DNA of 64,000 nucleotides from DASRAA01 sp963814165 (GTDB taxonomy: Bacteria; Acidobacteriota; Terriglobia; Terriglobales; Acidobacteriaceae), in the NCBI GenBank assembly GCA_963814165.1, contig CAWFBW010000019.1, forward strand, positions 123,675 through 187,674, given 5' to 3'. The notes below the pieces were generated by a model, which ran no database searches, was not told the DNA's origin, and saw only the letters and a list, made by a program, of their open reading frames with translations. Every line of letters begins with the position of its first letter. The first letter of the stretch is position 1. Of the stretch, positions 36,549-45,274 are shown one piece after another. Both the position numbers and the translations under genes were made by a program.

Positions 36549-37943
36549 ATGAACGTATCGACGGAAGAAGGCGCGGTGGGCACGCAGGTGTCATCGGCTG
36601 ATTTGAAACAGATCGCGGTGGACGTAGTTCGGCAGGCAATGCGTGGCGGCGCGACCGCGGCGGAAGCCGTTGCCGTCGATGGCAGCGAGTTCTCGACCAC
36701 GGTGCGGCTGGGCCAGACGGAGACGCTGAAGGAGTCGGGCTCGAAGGGCATTGGCGTGCGCGTGTTTTTTGGAAAGCGCGCGGCCAGCACGTACTCGAGC
36801 GACCTGACGCCCGAGGGACTGCGAACGATGGTGGACGCGGCGCTGCACCTGTCGAAGGTGACCAGCGAAGATCCGCTGTCGGGGATTCCGGCGCCCGAGG
36901 AGCAAGGCGCGCTGGAAGGCGACCTCGAGTTGTACAACGACGATGTGTACTCGCTCTCGACGGCGGACCGCATTGACTACGCGCGGCGGGCGGAGAAGGC
37001 AGCGATGAGCGCGGACGCGCGGATCACTAATTCGGACGGCGGCAGCTTCGATGCGTCGATCTATTACAAGGTGCTGGCGAACTCGAATGGGTTTGTCGGC
37101 GATTCGCGGCGGTCGTATTGTTCGATGTCGGCAGTGCCGATTGCGCAGATGGAAGGCTCGGCGATGCAGCGCGACTACTGGTATTCAGTGGCGATGACGC
37201 TGAAGAAGCTGGAGTCGCCGGAGCACGTTGGCGAGGTCGCGGCGAAGCGCACACTGCGGCGGCTGGGCGCGCGCAAGGTGAAGACGACGAAGGTTCCGAT
37301 CGTGTTTGAGAACACGGTGTCGGGTTCGCTGGTCGGACATATCTTTGAGGCCGTGAATGGCGACTCGGTGTATCGCGGAGCGTCGTACCTGGCGGGAAAG
37401 CTGGGCGAGAAGGTCGCGGGCGAGAACATCAACATCGTGGACGATGGCACGCTGCCGGGGTTGTTTGGCACAAGCGCGTCGGACTCTGAAGGTGTGGCCA
37501 GCCGCAGGACGGTGGTGGTCGAGAATGGCGTGCTGAAGTCGTACCTGCTGAACACCTACACGGCGAAGAAGCTGGGCATGAAGACCACGGGCAATGCTTC
37601 GCGGAGTCTGGCGGGAACACCGGGCATCGGGCCGGGAAACTTCTTTCTGAAGCCGGGCGCGAAGAGCTTGCAGGAGATCATCGCGGAAATCAAGGAAGGC
37701 TTGTTCGTAACTGAGTTCCTCGGCCAGGGCGTGAACATGGTGACGGGTGACTACTCGCGCGGCGCCAGCGGAATCTGGATTGAGAACGGAGAGCTGACGT
37801 ATCCGGTGGAAGAGATTACGGTGGCGGGGAATTTGAAGGACATGTTCTCGAACATCAGCGAGATTGGCAACGACCTGGAGTTTCGCGGAGCGATTGCGTC
37901 GCCGGCATTGCGAATTGATGGGATGACGGTGGCGGGCGAGTGA
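36549..37943 (+). CDS. pmbA: Metalloprotease-partner PmbA (TldE)
   Basis: 464 residues of the TldD/PmbA family, non-zinc subunit. It lacks HExxxH. It keeps VFENTVSGSLVGHIFEAVNG, the NIVDDGTLPGLFGTSASDSE block, TKKLGMKTTGNASRS-like sequence and GASGIWIENGELTYPVEEIT. With TldD it builds the active heterodimer. Start at the ATG after the GGGAGTTTC stretch at 36540-36548. Confidence 0.93.
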   Translation: MNVSTEEGAVGTQVSSADLKQIAVDVVRQAMRGGATAAEAVAVDGSEFSTTVRLGQTETLKESGSKGIGVRVFFGKRAASTYSSDLTPEGLRTMVDAALHLSKVTSEDPLSGIPAPEEQGALEGDLELYNDDVYSLSTADRIDYARRAEKAAMSADARITNSDGGSFDASIYYKVLANSNGFVGDSRRSYCSMSAVPIAQMEGSAMQRDYWYSVAMTLKKLESPEHVGEVAAKRTLRRLGARKVKTTKVPIVFENTVSGSLVGHIFEAVNGDSVYRGASYLAGKLGEKVAGENINIVDDGTLPGLFGTSASDSEGVASRRTVVVENGVLKSYLLNTYTAKKLGMKTTGNASRSLAGTPGIGPGNFFLKPGAKSLQEIIAEIKEGLFVTEFLGQGVNMVTGDYSRGASGIWIENGELTYPVEEITVAGNLKDMFSNISEIGNDLEFRGAIASPALRIDGMTVAGE

Positions 37944-38091
37944 TCCAGTTGTCAGTTGTCAGTTGCTAGAGAGCACGGAAGCCACATCGCGATTGAGGAT
38001 TCTCTCTCCATTCCATCGTTCGTGACAGCAGCCCATTAGAATTACAGAATCACCGGAAACTTTCTGTCGCAAATTGCGTCTGGAATAGGGT

Positions 38092-39025
38092 ATGCCTCGG
38101 ATGCCGCTGAGTATCGGGTTGTTGTTGTTCGCAGGTTGCGCGTTGGCGGTTCGCGCAAGATGCAGCGCTGCAGGCGGCTGCTTCCGCAGAAACTGAAACT
38201 GCGACCGCCGCTGAGCGGAAACCAGATGTGGCCGTGCCGGCGCTCGATGCGCGCGCGATCATGCAGCGCGCCGTGGCGAAGGACATTATCAGCTGGCAGG
38301 CGGCGAAGGACTACACGTTCCTGCAACGGACGCAAGAAGATGCGCTCGATGGGAATGGCGCGGTGAAGTCGAGCAAGTCAGAGACCAGCGAAATCATGGT
38401 GCTGTACGGCGAGCCGTTTGAGCGCGTCATCGCCAAAGACGACAAGCCGCTGCCGGAGAAAGAGCAGAAGAAACAGAACGAAGAGTTCGAGAAGGAAACG
38501 CGCAAGCGAGGGAACGAGAGTCCGGAGGAACGGCAGAAGCGGCTGGAGAAGTTCGAGAAGCAACGGGAAGAAGAGCGGGCGTTTGTGCGGGAAATTCTGG
38601 ACGCTTATGACTTCACGCTGGTGGGCAGCGAAGTGCTGAACGGGCGCGAGACGTGGATCATCGACGGCACGCCGCGGCCGGGCTTCGAGGGCAAGCGGCG
38701 AGAGTCGAAGATGTTGCCGAAGATCAAGCCGCGGTTCTGGATCGACGCGCAGGACTACAGTTGGACGAAGCTGCGGGCCGAGGTGACGGACACGCTTTCG
38801 TTTGGCTGGGTGGTGGCGCGGCTGCACAAGGGTTCGGTGTTCGAGATGCAACAGGCGCGCGTGAACGACGAGGTGTGGTTGCCGCAGCGGTTCGACGTGA
38901 AGCTGGATGCGCGAGTGGCGCTGTTAAAGGGCGTGAACGAGAGCGTACACGTGACGTACAAGGATTACCGCAGGTTCCGGACAGACACGAAGATCTCAGT
39001 GGTGGAGCCGGGAAGCGTTCCCTGA
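38092..39025 (+). pseudogene. Exported lipoprotein-sorting-like hypothetical protein, frameshift in the signal peptide
   Basis: The mature part reads intact from about 38150: Ala/Glu-rich start, Lys/Glu-rich coiled coil (residues about 90-150), then a beta-rich domain with SEVLNGRETWIIDGTPRPG and YSWTKLRAEVTDTLSFG. This layout resembles acidobacterial outer-membrane lipoprotein-sorting-like proteins. The likely start ATG at 38092 gives MPRMPLSIGLLLFAGCALA, but the frame then slips by one. Removing one G from GCGGTTCGCGC gives ALAFAQDAALQ, an ideal cleavage site. If the shift is real, only an unexported form from 38228 could be made. Function unknown. Confidence 0.65.
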
Positions 39026-39238
39026 GCGAACAAAGAAAACGGGGGCGAATAGGCCGGCCAACCACGAAATGTTAACCACTCTTCAAACTCGGGACGGGAA
39101 TATTTGCTAAAATAGAACCTCTCAGCGGAGTTCCGCAGTCGCTGAGATGGGCAAGAATACCGCAACACTCGTCTCGCTAGAAGAATGCCCCCACTCTGGC
39201 CGCAGCGACTGAATAACGACCAATTGGTAGAGAGGACG

Positions 39239-39840
39239 ATGATGGCGACGAATCCCCGGACAACGGTTAGCGAACGTGGACAGCTGACGGTGGTAAACCC
39301 CAGCTGGAGAGGGGAGCGGAAGCAATCGAGTCCGCTGAAGCGACGCTTGGTGAGTACGGCGATCGCGCTGGCGGCACTGGTATTGGTGCTGCGGTATCTT
39401 CCGACTCAACCGCGTGATGCGCAGGCGCGCGTCGCTCAGACCGCCGCGCTGGAAACGCCTTCTGACCTGCGTTTTAGCGGGTTGCAAATCAAGCCGGCTA
39501 CTGAGCCCAAGCGCTTTACGTGGACGGGATGGTGACAAACGCGGGTAACGAGCCAGTGAAAGCAGCGACCGCGCAAGTGGACTTCTACGACGCGCAGGGC
39601 GCCCTCGTCGCCAGCGTGAAGGCACCCCTGGTGGGGATGTCGCACGGAGGCACAGACACCGTCGGCAATGAGTTCGTACGCAATCCAATTGGACCCAACG
39701 AAATGCGGGTCTTCCGTGTCGCGGTGGAGAATGTTCCACCCACCTGGAACCATGAAATTCCGCAGATGAAGATAGCCGCAGCTCAAGGCCCAGTATCGGT
39801 TGGACAGTTTCGGAATGCACACGGGGAGCAGCGACGCTCC
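39239..39840 (+). pseudogene. DUF2393-like membrane-anchored protein, frameshifted
   Basis: The N terminus has a Lys/Arg-rich stretch and one transmembrane helix (STAIALAALVLVLRYL), then DLRFSGLQIKP. After about 39515 the reading moves by one base (restoring one G in AAGCGC gives PKALYVDGMVTNAGNEPV) and continues VDFYDAQGALVASVKAPLVG and VENVPPTWNHEIPQMKI. It is a paralogue of the gene at 40588. The 3' end is unclear: the frame stays open into the antisense of the SMR gene, so a stop was probably lost by a second indel. AGAGG precedes the ATG pair at 39239/39242. Confidence 0.6.
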
Positions 39841-39879
39841 CGGCTTTCGTCGGACTCTGTAGTTTCGAGCCGCAAGTCA

Positions 39880-40233
39880 CTACGAAGTTGCGCCTGGGCC
39901 GGTGGGACGCCCGGAGTGCGGCTCCGAGAGGTTCAGGCACACCACGCCTGCGATGATCAGGGCGATGGCGACGGCCTTGAGCGCGCTGGCCGGTTCGTGA
40001 AAGAGCAGAACGCCCAGCACCGCTACGACCGCGGTTCCAACCGCCGACCAGATTGCATAAACCGCTCCTATATCCATTTGTTTCAACGCGATAGTCATAG
40101 GAATAAAGCTCAGGCCGTAGAGCACGAACATGCCCACGGTAGGGGCAGTGCGGCTGAGGCCGTTGGACAGCTTCATCAAAATTGTGGCCGCTACTTCCAG
40201 AAAAATCGCCAAAAACAACCAAATCCAGCACAT
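39880..40233 (-). CDS. Small multidrug resistance (SMR/EmrE-type) transporter
   Basis: 117 residues in four transmembrane helices. The essential membrane glutamate of EmrE-type pumps is in LAIFLEVAATILMKLSNGLS (Glu about 11). Helices 2 to 4 follow, with GAVYAIWSAVGTAVVAVLG (the WxxxG dimer region) and ALIIAGVVCLNL. SMR proteins are proton antiporters for quaternary cations or guanidinium. An upstream in-frame ATG at 40260 exists, but 40233 gives the family's usual start just before helix one. The gene is inverted between two DUF2393 paralogues. Confidence 0.9.
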   Translation of the reverse strand: MCWIWLFLAIFLEVAATILMKLSNGLSRTAPTVGMFVLYGLSFIPMTIALKQMDIGAVYAIWSAVGTAVVAVLGVLLFHEPASALKAVAIALIIAGVVCLNLSEPHSGRPTGPGATS

Positions 40234-40587
40234 ACAGATATCCCATTCGGGTACGGGCAAAGATACGAGATGCAGGACCGCCGTCCGGCGGATTGCGACC
40301 TTGTACCCTTAAACGGTCGCGTCCGCGGTCAGAGATCGCAGAAAAACAGGAGTAAAGCCGGGAGAACCCTAATGGTCGGGTAGGGAGAACTGGCAGGGAC
40401 TGTCGGCGGGTGTCAGCCATGCGGGATGTTGGATGGTCTTCATAGAAGGCTCCGCTGCCAGTATAGCCCGCGAGGGCGCGAAAAGCCAGCCGCTAACTCC
40501 CGTAAGTTCATGATTATAGGTATGTTACTGGAATATTACAGAGGCTTCGGGGGCAGATTTTGCGGGGCGGAGTAAAATCGGCTTGTG

Positions 40588-41094
40588 ATGGAACAGGCAT
40601 ACGAACCGGCTCCTGCGCCTGACCAAAAACGCAATTGGGTTCCGCTGCTGGTTGGCGTTGTCGCCGTTCTCGCGGCGGTGGGAGCCATCCTGTTCTTCGG
40701 GCGCCATAAAGCCGTCACCACTCAGCAGCCGAACCCTTACGCGGAGAAGTTGCAGCTGTCGTCTATCAAGCTCAGCGCCGCCGAGAACTACATGGGGGGA
40801 ACCGTTACCTACCTCGACTTCAACATCACCAACACCGGCGACAAGACGCTGGTTGGCGCCGACGTGCATGCGGAGTTCAAGGACACGATGGGCCAGGTCG
40901 TACAGAAGGAAACGCTGCCGCTGCACGTGCTGGTGGAGAACCAATTGGCGGGATATCCCGACCTGGTGGATATGAGCCGCACGCCCATCGGGCCGGGGCA
41001 GACGAAGACCGTGCGCCTTACGCTAGAGCACATCTCGGACCAGTGGGACCAGAGCTATCCGCTGATGGAGCTGGTGAATTTGAAGCTGAAGTAA
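40588..41094 (+). CDS. DUF2393-family membrane-anchored protein
   Basis: 168 residues: short cytoplasmic N terminus, one transmembrane helix (about 20-40, VPLLVGVVAVLAAVGAILFFG), then an extracytoplasmic beta-sandwich of DUF2393 type with YLDFNITNTGDKTLVGADVHAEF, LPLHVLVENQ and PIGPGQTKTVRLTLEHISDQW. Intact paralogue of the disrupted gene at 39239. Function unknown. ATG 40588 is preferred over GTG 40585. Confidence 0.8.
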   Translation: MEQAYEPAPAPDQKRNWVPLLVGVVAVLAAVGAILFFGRHKAVTTQQPNPYAEKLQLSSIKLSAAENYMGGTVTYLDFNITNTGDKTLVGADVHAEFKDTMGQVVQKETLPLHVLVENQLAGYPDLVDMSRTPIGPGQTKTVRLTLEHISDQWDQSYPLMELVNLKLK

Positions 41095-41369
41095 GGGCGG
41101 ATCTTCACCACGGAATGCACGGAACACACGGATCAGGAACAGGTAAGAACAACATCTACCACAGAGACACAGAGGCACTGAAGAGGACTGGTCTTTAGGC
41201 AAGGCAGCCGCGGATTTACACGGATCGGCACGGATAATTCCCACGCAGAACGACAAAATCAACCACGAAGATCACGGAACGCACGGAGAATGACGGGTCA
41301 TAAGACGCCGGCAGGCGGCGACCGTTCCAAGTTCACGAAGAATTTGAAATCGCCTGCTAAGCTTCTGGG
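41095..41369. repeat. CACGGA-type repeat array
   Basis: About 275 bases composed largely of phrases such as CACCACGGAATGCACGGAAC, ACCACAGAGACACAGAGGCA, CGCGGATTTACACGGATCGGCACGGAT and ACCACGAAGATCACGGAACG. It is the densest example of the intergenic family in this window. No gene. Confidence 0.7.
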
Positions 41370-42384
41370 ATGTTGAAATCCCGCGCCGCTGCTCTTCTCA
41401 GCCTCATCGCCCTGGTGTTAAGTACATCCCTCGTTGGACAATCACCGCAAGAAAAGAAGCCCTCTGCGTCAGCCCAGACTCCGCTCGCGAAATCCGCACA
41501 GGAACAAGCGGCGCCAGCTATTCCGGAGGCGAAGCCGCTCATCGACCCCAAAGAACACAGCGTTCTTGGCGAGCTGCAGATCATCACCATCAACAGCAAG
41601 GTGTTCAAGAACATTCGCAATTTGCGGGTGTGGCTGCCGGCGAATTACTTTGCGCCGGTCAATCGCAACAAGCATTATCCCGTGCTCTACATGCAGGACG
41701 GGCAGAACCTGTTCGACGAGGCCACGGCGTTCAACCACGAATGGAAGTTCGACGAGACGGTGCAGTTCCTGACCGGCAGCATGCGGATTCATCCGATGAT
41801 CGTGGTGGGGATCGACAACACGCCGCGGCGGGCCAATGAATACCTGCCATATCCCGACGCCGAGAATAAAGAGCTGGGCAAGTTCGAGACGCAGGACGTT
41901 CACGGCAAGGAGTACGGCGACTTCGTGATCAAGGAAGTGATGCCGCTGATCCAGAAGAAATATCGCGTGCTGCTGGGGGCGCACAACACGGGGCTTGGCG
42001 GGTCGTCGTATGGCGGGGCGGTGACGCTGTACACGGTGCTGACGCATCCGGGAGTGTTCGGCAAGGCGCTGATCGAGAGCCCTTCGTTGCTGATTGGGAA
42101 CAAGCAACTGCTGAAGGATGCGGAAAAGGCGACGCAGTTTCCGGAGAAGATGTATGTGGCGATCGGAACGGCGGAAGACTCGGATGAGAAAGCGAGCGCC
42201 CGCGATGTGGAAGCGGTGCAGGAGCTGGAGAAGATTCTGCGCGGCCAAGGGACTGGGACCGACGAAGCTGAAAGTTGTGATCGAAGAGGGCGCGAAACAT
42301 GACGAGATTGCGTGGTCGAAGCGGCTGCAAGGCGCGCTGCTGTTTCTGTATGGGAGCGAGATACATCTGCTTCCGGTGAAATGA
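41370..42384 (+). pseudogene. Exported alpha/beta-hydrolase esterase (enterochelin-esterase/PlpA-like fold), one frameshift
   Basis: Signal peptide (about 1-25), a Pro/Ala-rich linker, then an esterase fold: RVWLPANYF, YPVLYMQDGQNLFDEATAF (oxyanion/strand), the nucleophile elbow GGSSYGGAV, and the catalytic His in EEGAKHDEIAW. The last segment lies one frame over: an extra G in AAGGGACTGGG (about 42247) shifts the read after KILRGQG, and the true end LQGALLFLYGSEIHLLPVK stops at 42384. As read, the 310-residue product ending at 42302 lacks the catalytic His. Substrate unknown. Confidence 0.75.
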
Positions 42385-42730
42385 AATGCTTTTTCACCAC
42401 GGGGGCACGGAGAAGATCAAAACAAGGGAGGCTTGTCAGCGAGGCGCTTGAATTCTCGGCTTCCATTCCACATGTCCAAGCCTAAAGAGTCTGTGTGAGA
42501 ACCGGTGCCGCCGCTGCGCGGCTCTGGTCAATTTCCCACATCCACCGAGGGCTTACGCCCACGGCTAACACAAATTCCGCCGCTGCGCGGCTAATTTGAT
42601 GCAAGATACAGAGCGACCTCCCACCGAATTTTTCGTGCGCGAGTTCACACACACACTCTATAGGCCTCCAAATTAGAAGCCAATTCTCGCGGGCCTGAAG
42701 GCCCGCGCTTCCACCCGCTACAATGGATTC
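42385..42730. other. Intergenic region upstream of selD
   Basis: About 345 bases without a gene. It repeats GCCGCTGCGCGGCT twice (about 42510 and 42586) around a GAGGGCTTACGCCCACGGCTAAC segment like that at 26550, and ends with GCGGGCCTGAAGGCCCGCGC (about 42689-42708), a hairpin shortly before the selD start. Confidence 0.55.
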
Positions 42731-43786
42731 GTGCCAGACAACGCCAAGCCACGATTGACGGAGATGGTGAAAGCCGCGGGTTGAGCCAGCAAGCTAAGTC
42801 CGGCGGTGCTGGACTCGGTGCTTGGGAAATTAGCCCGGCAACACGATCCCAATGTTCTGGTCGGCTTCGACACGGCCGACGACGCAGGCGTGTATCAGCT
42901 CACGCCCGAGCTGGCGCTCGTCCAGACGGTCGATTTTTTTACGCCCATCGTCGATGACCCGTACACTTCGGACAGATCGCGGCGACCAACTCGCTGAGCG
43001 ATGTGTACGCCATGGGCGGGCGTCCGCTGAGCGCGCTGACGCTGGTGTGTTTCCCCGAGGCCGGCGACATGACGATCCTGGAGCAGATGCTGGCGGGCGG
43101 GCTGTCGAAGATGATCGAGGCCGGCTGCACCGTCATCGGCGGGCACAGCATCAAGGACGACGAGATCAAGCTGGGCTACTCGGTGACGGGCACGGTGCAT
43201 CCCGCGCGCGTGCTCGCCAACAGTGGAGCCAAGCCCGGCGACCGGCTGATCTTCACCAAGGCGATTGGCACGGGCGTGATCTCGACGGCCATCAAGCGCG
43301 GCAAGGCCGAGGTCGCCTGGATTCGCGGCGCGGTGCGCGCCATGACCACGCTGAACAAGACGGCGGCGGAAGTGGTGATCGATGGCGGCTTCGCGGTGCA
43401 TGCCATGACCGACGTGACCGGCTTCGGGCTGATCGGGCATGTGCGCGAGGTGGCGCGGGGATCGGGCGTCAGCGTGCGGCTGTTCGCGGGGAAGGTTCCG
43501 CTGCTGGAGGGCGCGCTGGAGTGCGTGCAGCGCGGCTATGTTCCGGCCGGGCTGAAGGCGAATCGCGGATTTGCTGAAAGCTGCGTCGAGTATGCCGAGC
43601 GATGTGCCGGAGGATTTGCGGACGCTGCTGTACGATCCGCAGACGGCGGGGGGATTGCTGATCTCGGTGGCGGAGAAGGACACGGTGCGTTTGGCCGGCG
43701 AGTTGAGCGACGCCGGAGTGAACGGCATCGAAGTGATTGGCGAAGTAGTGGAGAAGCAGAAGCCGTTGATCGCGGTAGTGCGATAA
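42731..43786 (+). pseudogene. selD: Selenocysteine-containing selenide, water dikinase SelD, two frame shifts as read
   Basis: SelD makes selenophosphate from selenide and ATP for selenocysteine and selenouridine synthesis. From the GTG at 42731 the frame reads LTEMVKAAG, then TGA (42782-42784), then ASKLSPAVLDSVLGKLA. This is the SelD active-site loop with the catalytic Cys position as UGA; a SECIS-like hairpin follows at once. The ATP-binding core follows: VGFDTADDAGVYQL, SDVYAMGGRPLSAL, GGHSIKDDEIKLGYSVTG, MTDVTGFGLIGH and LYDPQTAGGLLISV. One base is missing at about 42969 (PYTFGQIAATNSLSDVY is restored by adding one) and one is extra at about 43605 (EYADDVPEDL). The opposite signs suit indel noise. 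Confidence 0.85.
42797..42815 (+). promoter_or_regulatory. Bacterial SECIS hairpin of selD
   Basis: AGUCCGGC-GGU-GCUGGACU: an eight-pair stem (one G-U) closed by a GGU loop. The apical loop starts 21 bases after the UGA. Bacterial SECIS elements are short hairpins in the coding region just 3' of the UGA with a G in the first loop positions, usually GGU, read by SelB. Confidence 0.85.
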
Positions 43787-43827
43787 GCGCAGCCCTTCCG
43801 GCCCGCTGCGAGTTGATCAAAAAAAGA

Positions 43828-43850
43828 AACCGGAGCAGTTAGCTCCGGTT
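43828..43850 (-). terminator. Terminator of the PEP-CTERM gene
   Basis: AACCGGAGC-AGTTA-GCTCCGGTT, perfect nine-base arms. Read on the minus strand it is followed by TTTCTTTTTTTG, an intrinsic terminator 42 bases after the PEP-CTERM stop. It may also stop selD transcription from the other side. Confidence 0.9.
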
Positions 43851-43891
43851 CGTTGAACAAACCCTGCATTGATAGGACTATTCGCAACTGG

Positions 43892-44518
43892 CTACACGCG
43901 GAACTTGCGACGAAGTGCGCCTGCGGCCGCCAGCACTCCACTTCCCAGCATCAGCAGCGAGCCTGGTTCCGGAACGGAAGATGTACCGAACTCGAAGTTG
44001 CCGCCGAAGTATCCTGTCGTTCCCGAACCAGCGAGGTCCGGAAATACCAGACCGCCGCCAGAGAACTCATACTGGCGGGACAGATAGGTGATTTGGGGAG
44101 CAGCGACGAGGGTTGACGGATCCTGAAGCCACCCATCGTTATCGATGCCATTTACCGAGCCGACGTAGTAAATGTTGCCCGCCGTAAGCGTATAGCCGGA
44201 GATTGTTGCCATCCGATAGTAACCGTTCAAGGGCGCCACAGTTCCTGCCCCGACGGTGGTCCAGGTTAGCAGGTTCCCAGAGGAGTCCCACAACCCGACG
44301 TCGTGGCTGACATTGAGCCCATCGCTGTTGTCATCGAACACTCCCAATCCGGTCACCGTGATCTGGGAGTTGACCATGAAGGAGTACCCAAGCGTCCAGG
44401 TACCGGTGTTCATGAATACATTGTCATTGCTGGTTGTAACACCTAGCGTGGCGGCGTAAACAAAGCTGGCCGATGCGATGAGCACAGCCAACAGAAGCAC
44501 ACGAACCGAGAATCTCAT
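43892..44518 (-). CDS. Secreted PEP-CTERM sorting-domain protein, DUF4082-like
   Basis: 208 residues. Signal peptide MRFSVRVLLLAVLIASASFVYA, a beta-rich domain with LGYSFMVNSQITVTGLGVFDD and SGYTLTAGNIYYVGSV (DUF4082-like), and the C-terminal sorting signal: VPEPGS, hydrophobic stretch, RRKF. PEP-CTERM proteins are processed by exosortase and end up in the exopolysaccharide or surface layer. No exosortase gene is in this window. The start at 44518 follows AAAGGAAAAC; an in-frame upstream ATG (44629) would hide the signal peptide. It interrupts the two selD copies in opposite orientation. Confidence 0.88.
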   Translation of the reverse strand: MRFSVRVLLLAVLIASASFVYAATLGVTTSNDNVFMNTGTWTLGYSFMVNSQITVTGLGVFDDNSDGLNVSHDVGLWDSSGNLLTWTTVGAGTVAPLNGYYRMATISGYTLTAGNIYYVGSVNGIDNDGWLQDPSTLVAAPQITYLSRQYEFSGGGLVFPDLAGSGTTGYFGGNFEFGTSSVPEPGSLLMLGSGVLAAAGALRRKFRV

Positions 44519-44732
44519 AGTTAGTTTTCCTTTTTTTTTTGTTCCTATCGAATTTTGATCCGAGGTAGTACCGCTACCTGCAACTCGACGGCCATACGAC
44601 ACCACCACTTTTGATTGAATATGGGACACTTAATTGACAGTTGTCTGACGATGCCAAGCACTAGGTGCAAGAACTTGCACACTTAAGGGCAAGAGACTTC
44701 CACCGGGAAGGTCTCGTTTTCCGATACGGGGA

Positions 44733-45274
44733 CGGGCGTGATCTCGACTGCCATCAAGCGCCGCAAAGCCGAGGTTGCCTGGATTCGCGGCGAGGTGCAT
44801 GCCATGACCACGCTGAACAAGACGGCGGCGGAAGCGGTGATTAACGGCGGCTTCGCGGTTCATGCCATGCCCGATGTGACCGGCTTCGGGCTGATCGGGC
44901 ACCTGCGCGAGGTCGCGCGGGGCTGGGGAGTCAGCGTGCGGCTGTTCGCGGGGAAGGTCCCGCTGCTGGAGGGCGCGTTGGAGTGCGTGCAGCGCGGTTA
45001 TGTTCCGGCCGGGCTGAAGGCGAACCGTGGCTTTGCAGAAGGCTGCGTGGAGTATGCCGATGATGTTCCGGAAGATGTGCGAACGCTGCTCTACGATCCG
45101 CAGACGGCGGGGAGATTGCTGATTTCGGTGGCTGGAGGCGAGGCTCCCCGAATGGTTAACAGTCTACATGAGCAGGGCACCTTCGCTGTCATAATAGCAG
45201 AGGTCCTCGACAAGGGATCACCACTGATTCGGGTGCATGCGAGGGCCCCCGAAATCAGGTGTCCTCAAGCCTAA
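44733..45274 (+). pseudogene. 5'-truncated second selD copy
   Basis: About 180 residues matching the C-terminal half of SelD: ISTAIKRRKAEVAWIRGEV, TLNKTAAEAVINGGFAVHAM, VTGFGLIGHLREVARGWGVS and LLYDPQTAGRLLISV. Over about 115 residues it is nearly identical to the copy at 43264-43615, then diverges in the last 40 residues. It lacks the N-terminal Sec loop and ATP-binding half, so it cannot act alone. The match starts abruptly near GGGACGGGCGTGATC. Notably this copy is unbroken where the full copy is frameshifted. Confidence 0.8.

Noticed and set aside
40234..40580. Possible guanidine (ykkC) riboswitch upstream of the SMR transporter because of a TAGGGTTC segment.
   Set aside because: The diagnostic GGUCCGAGAG-type core and the ACG-containing P3 are absent; a lone TAGGGTTC is not enough.
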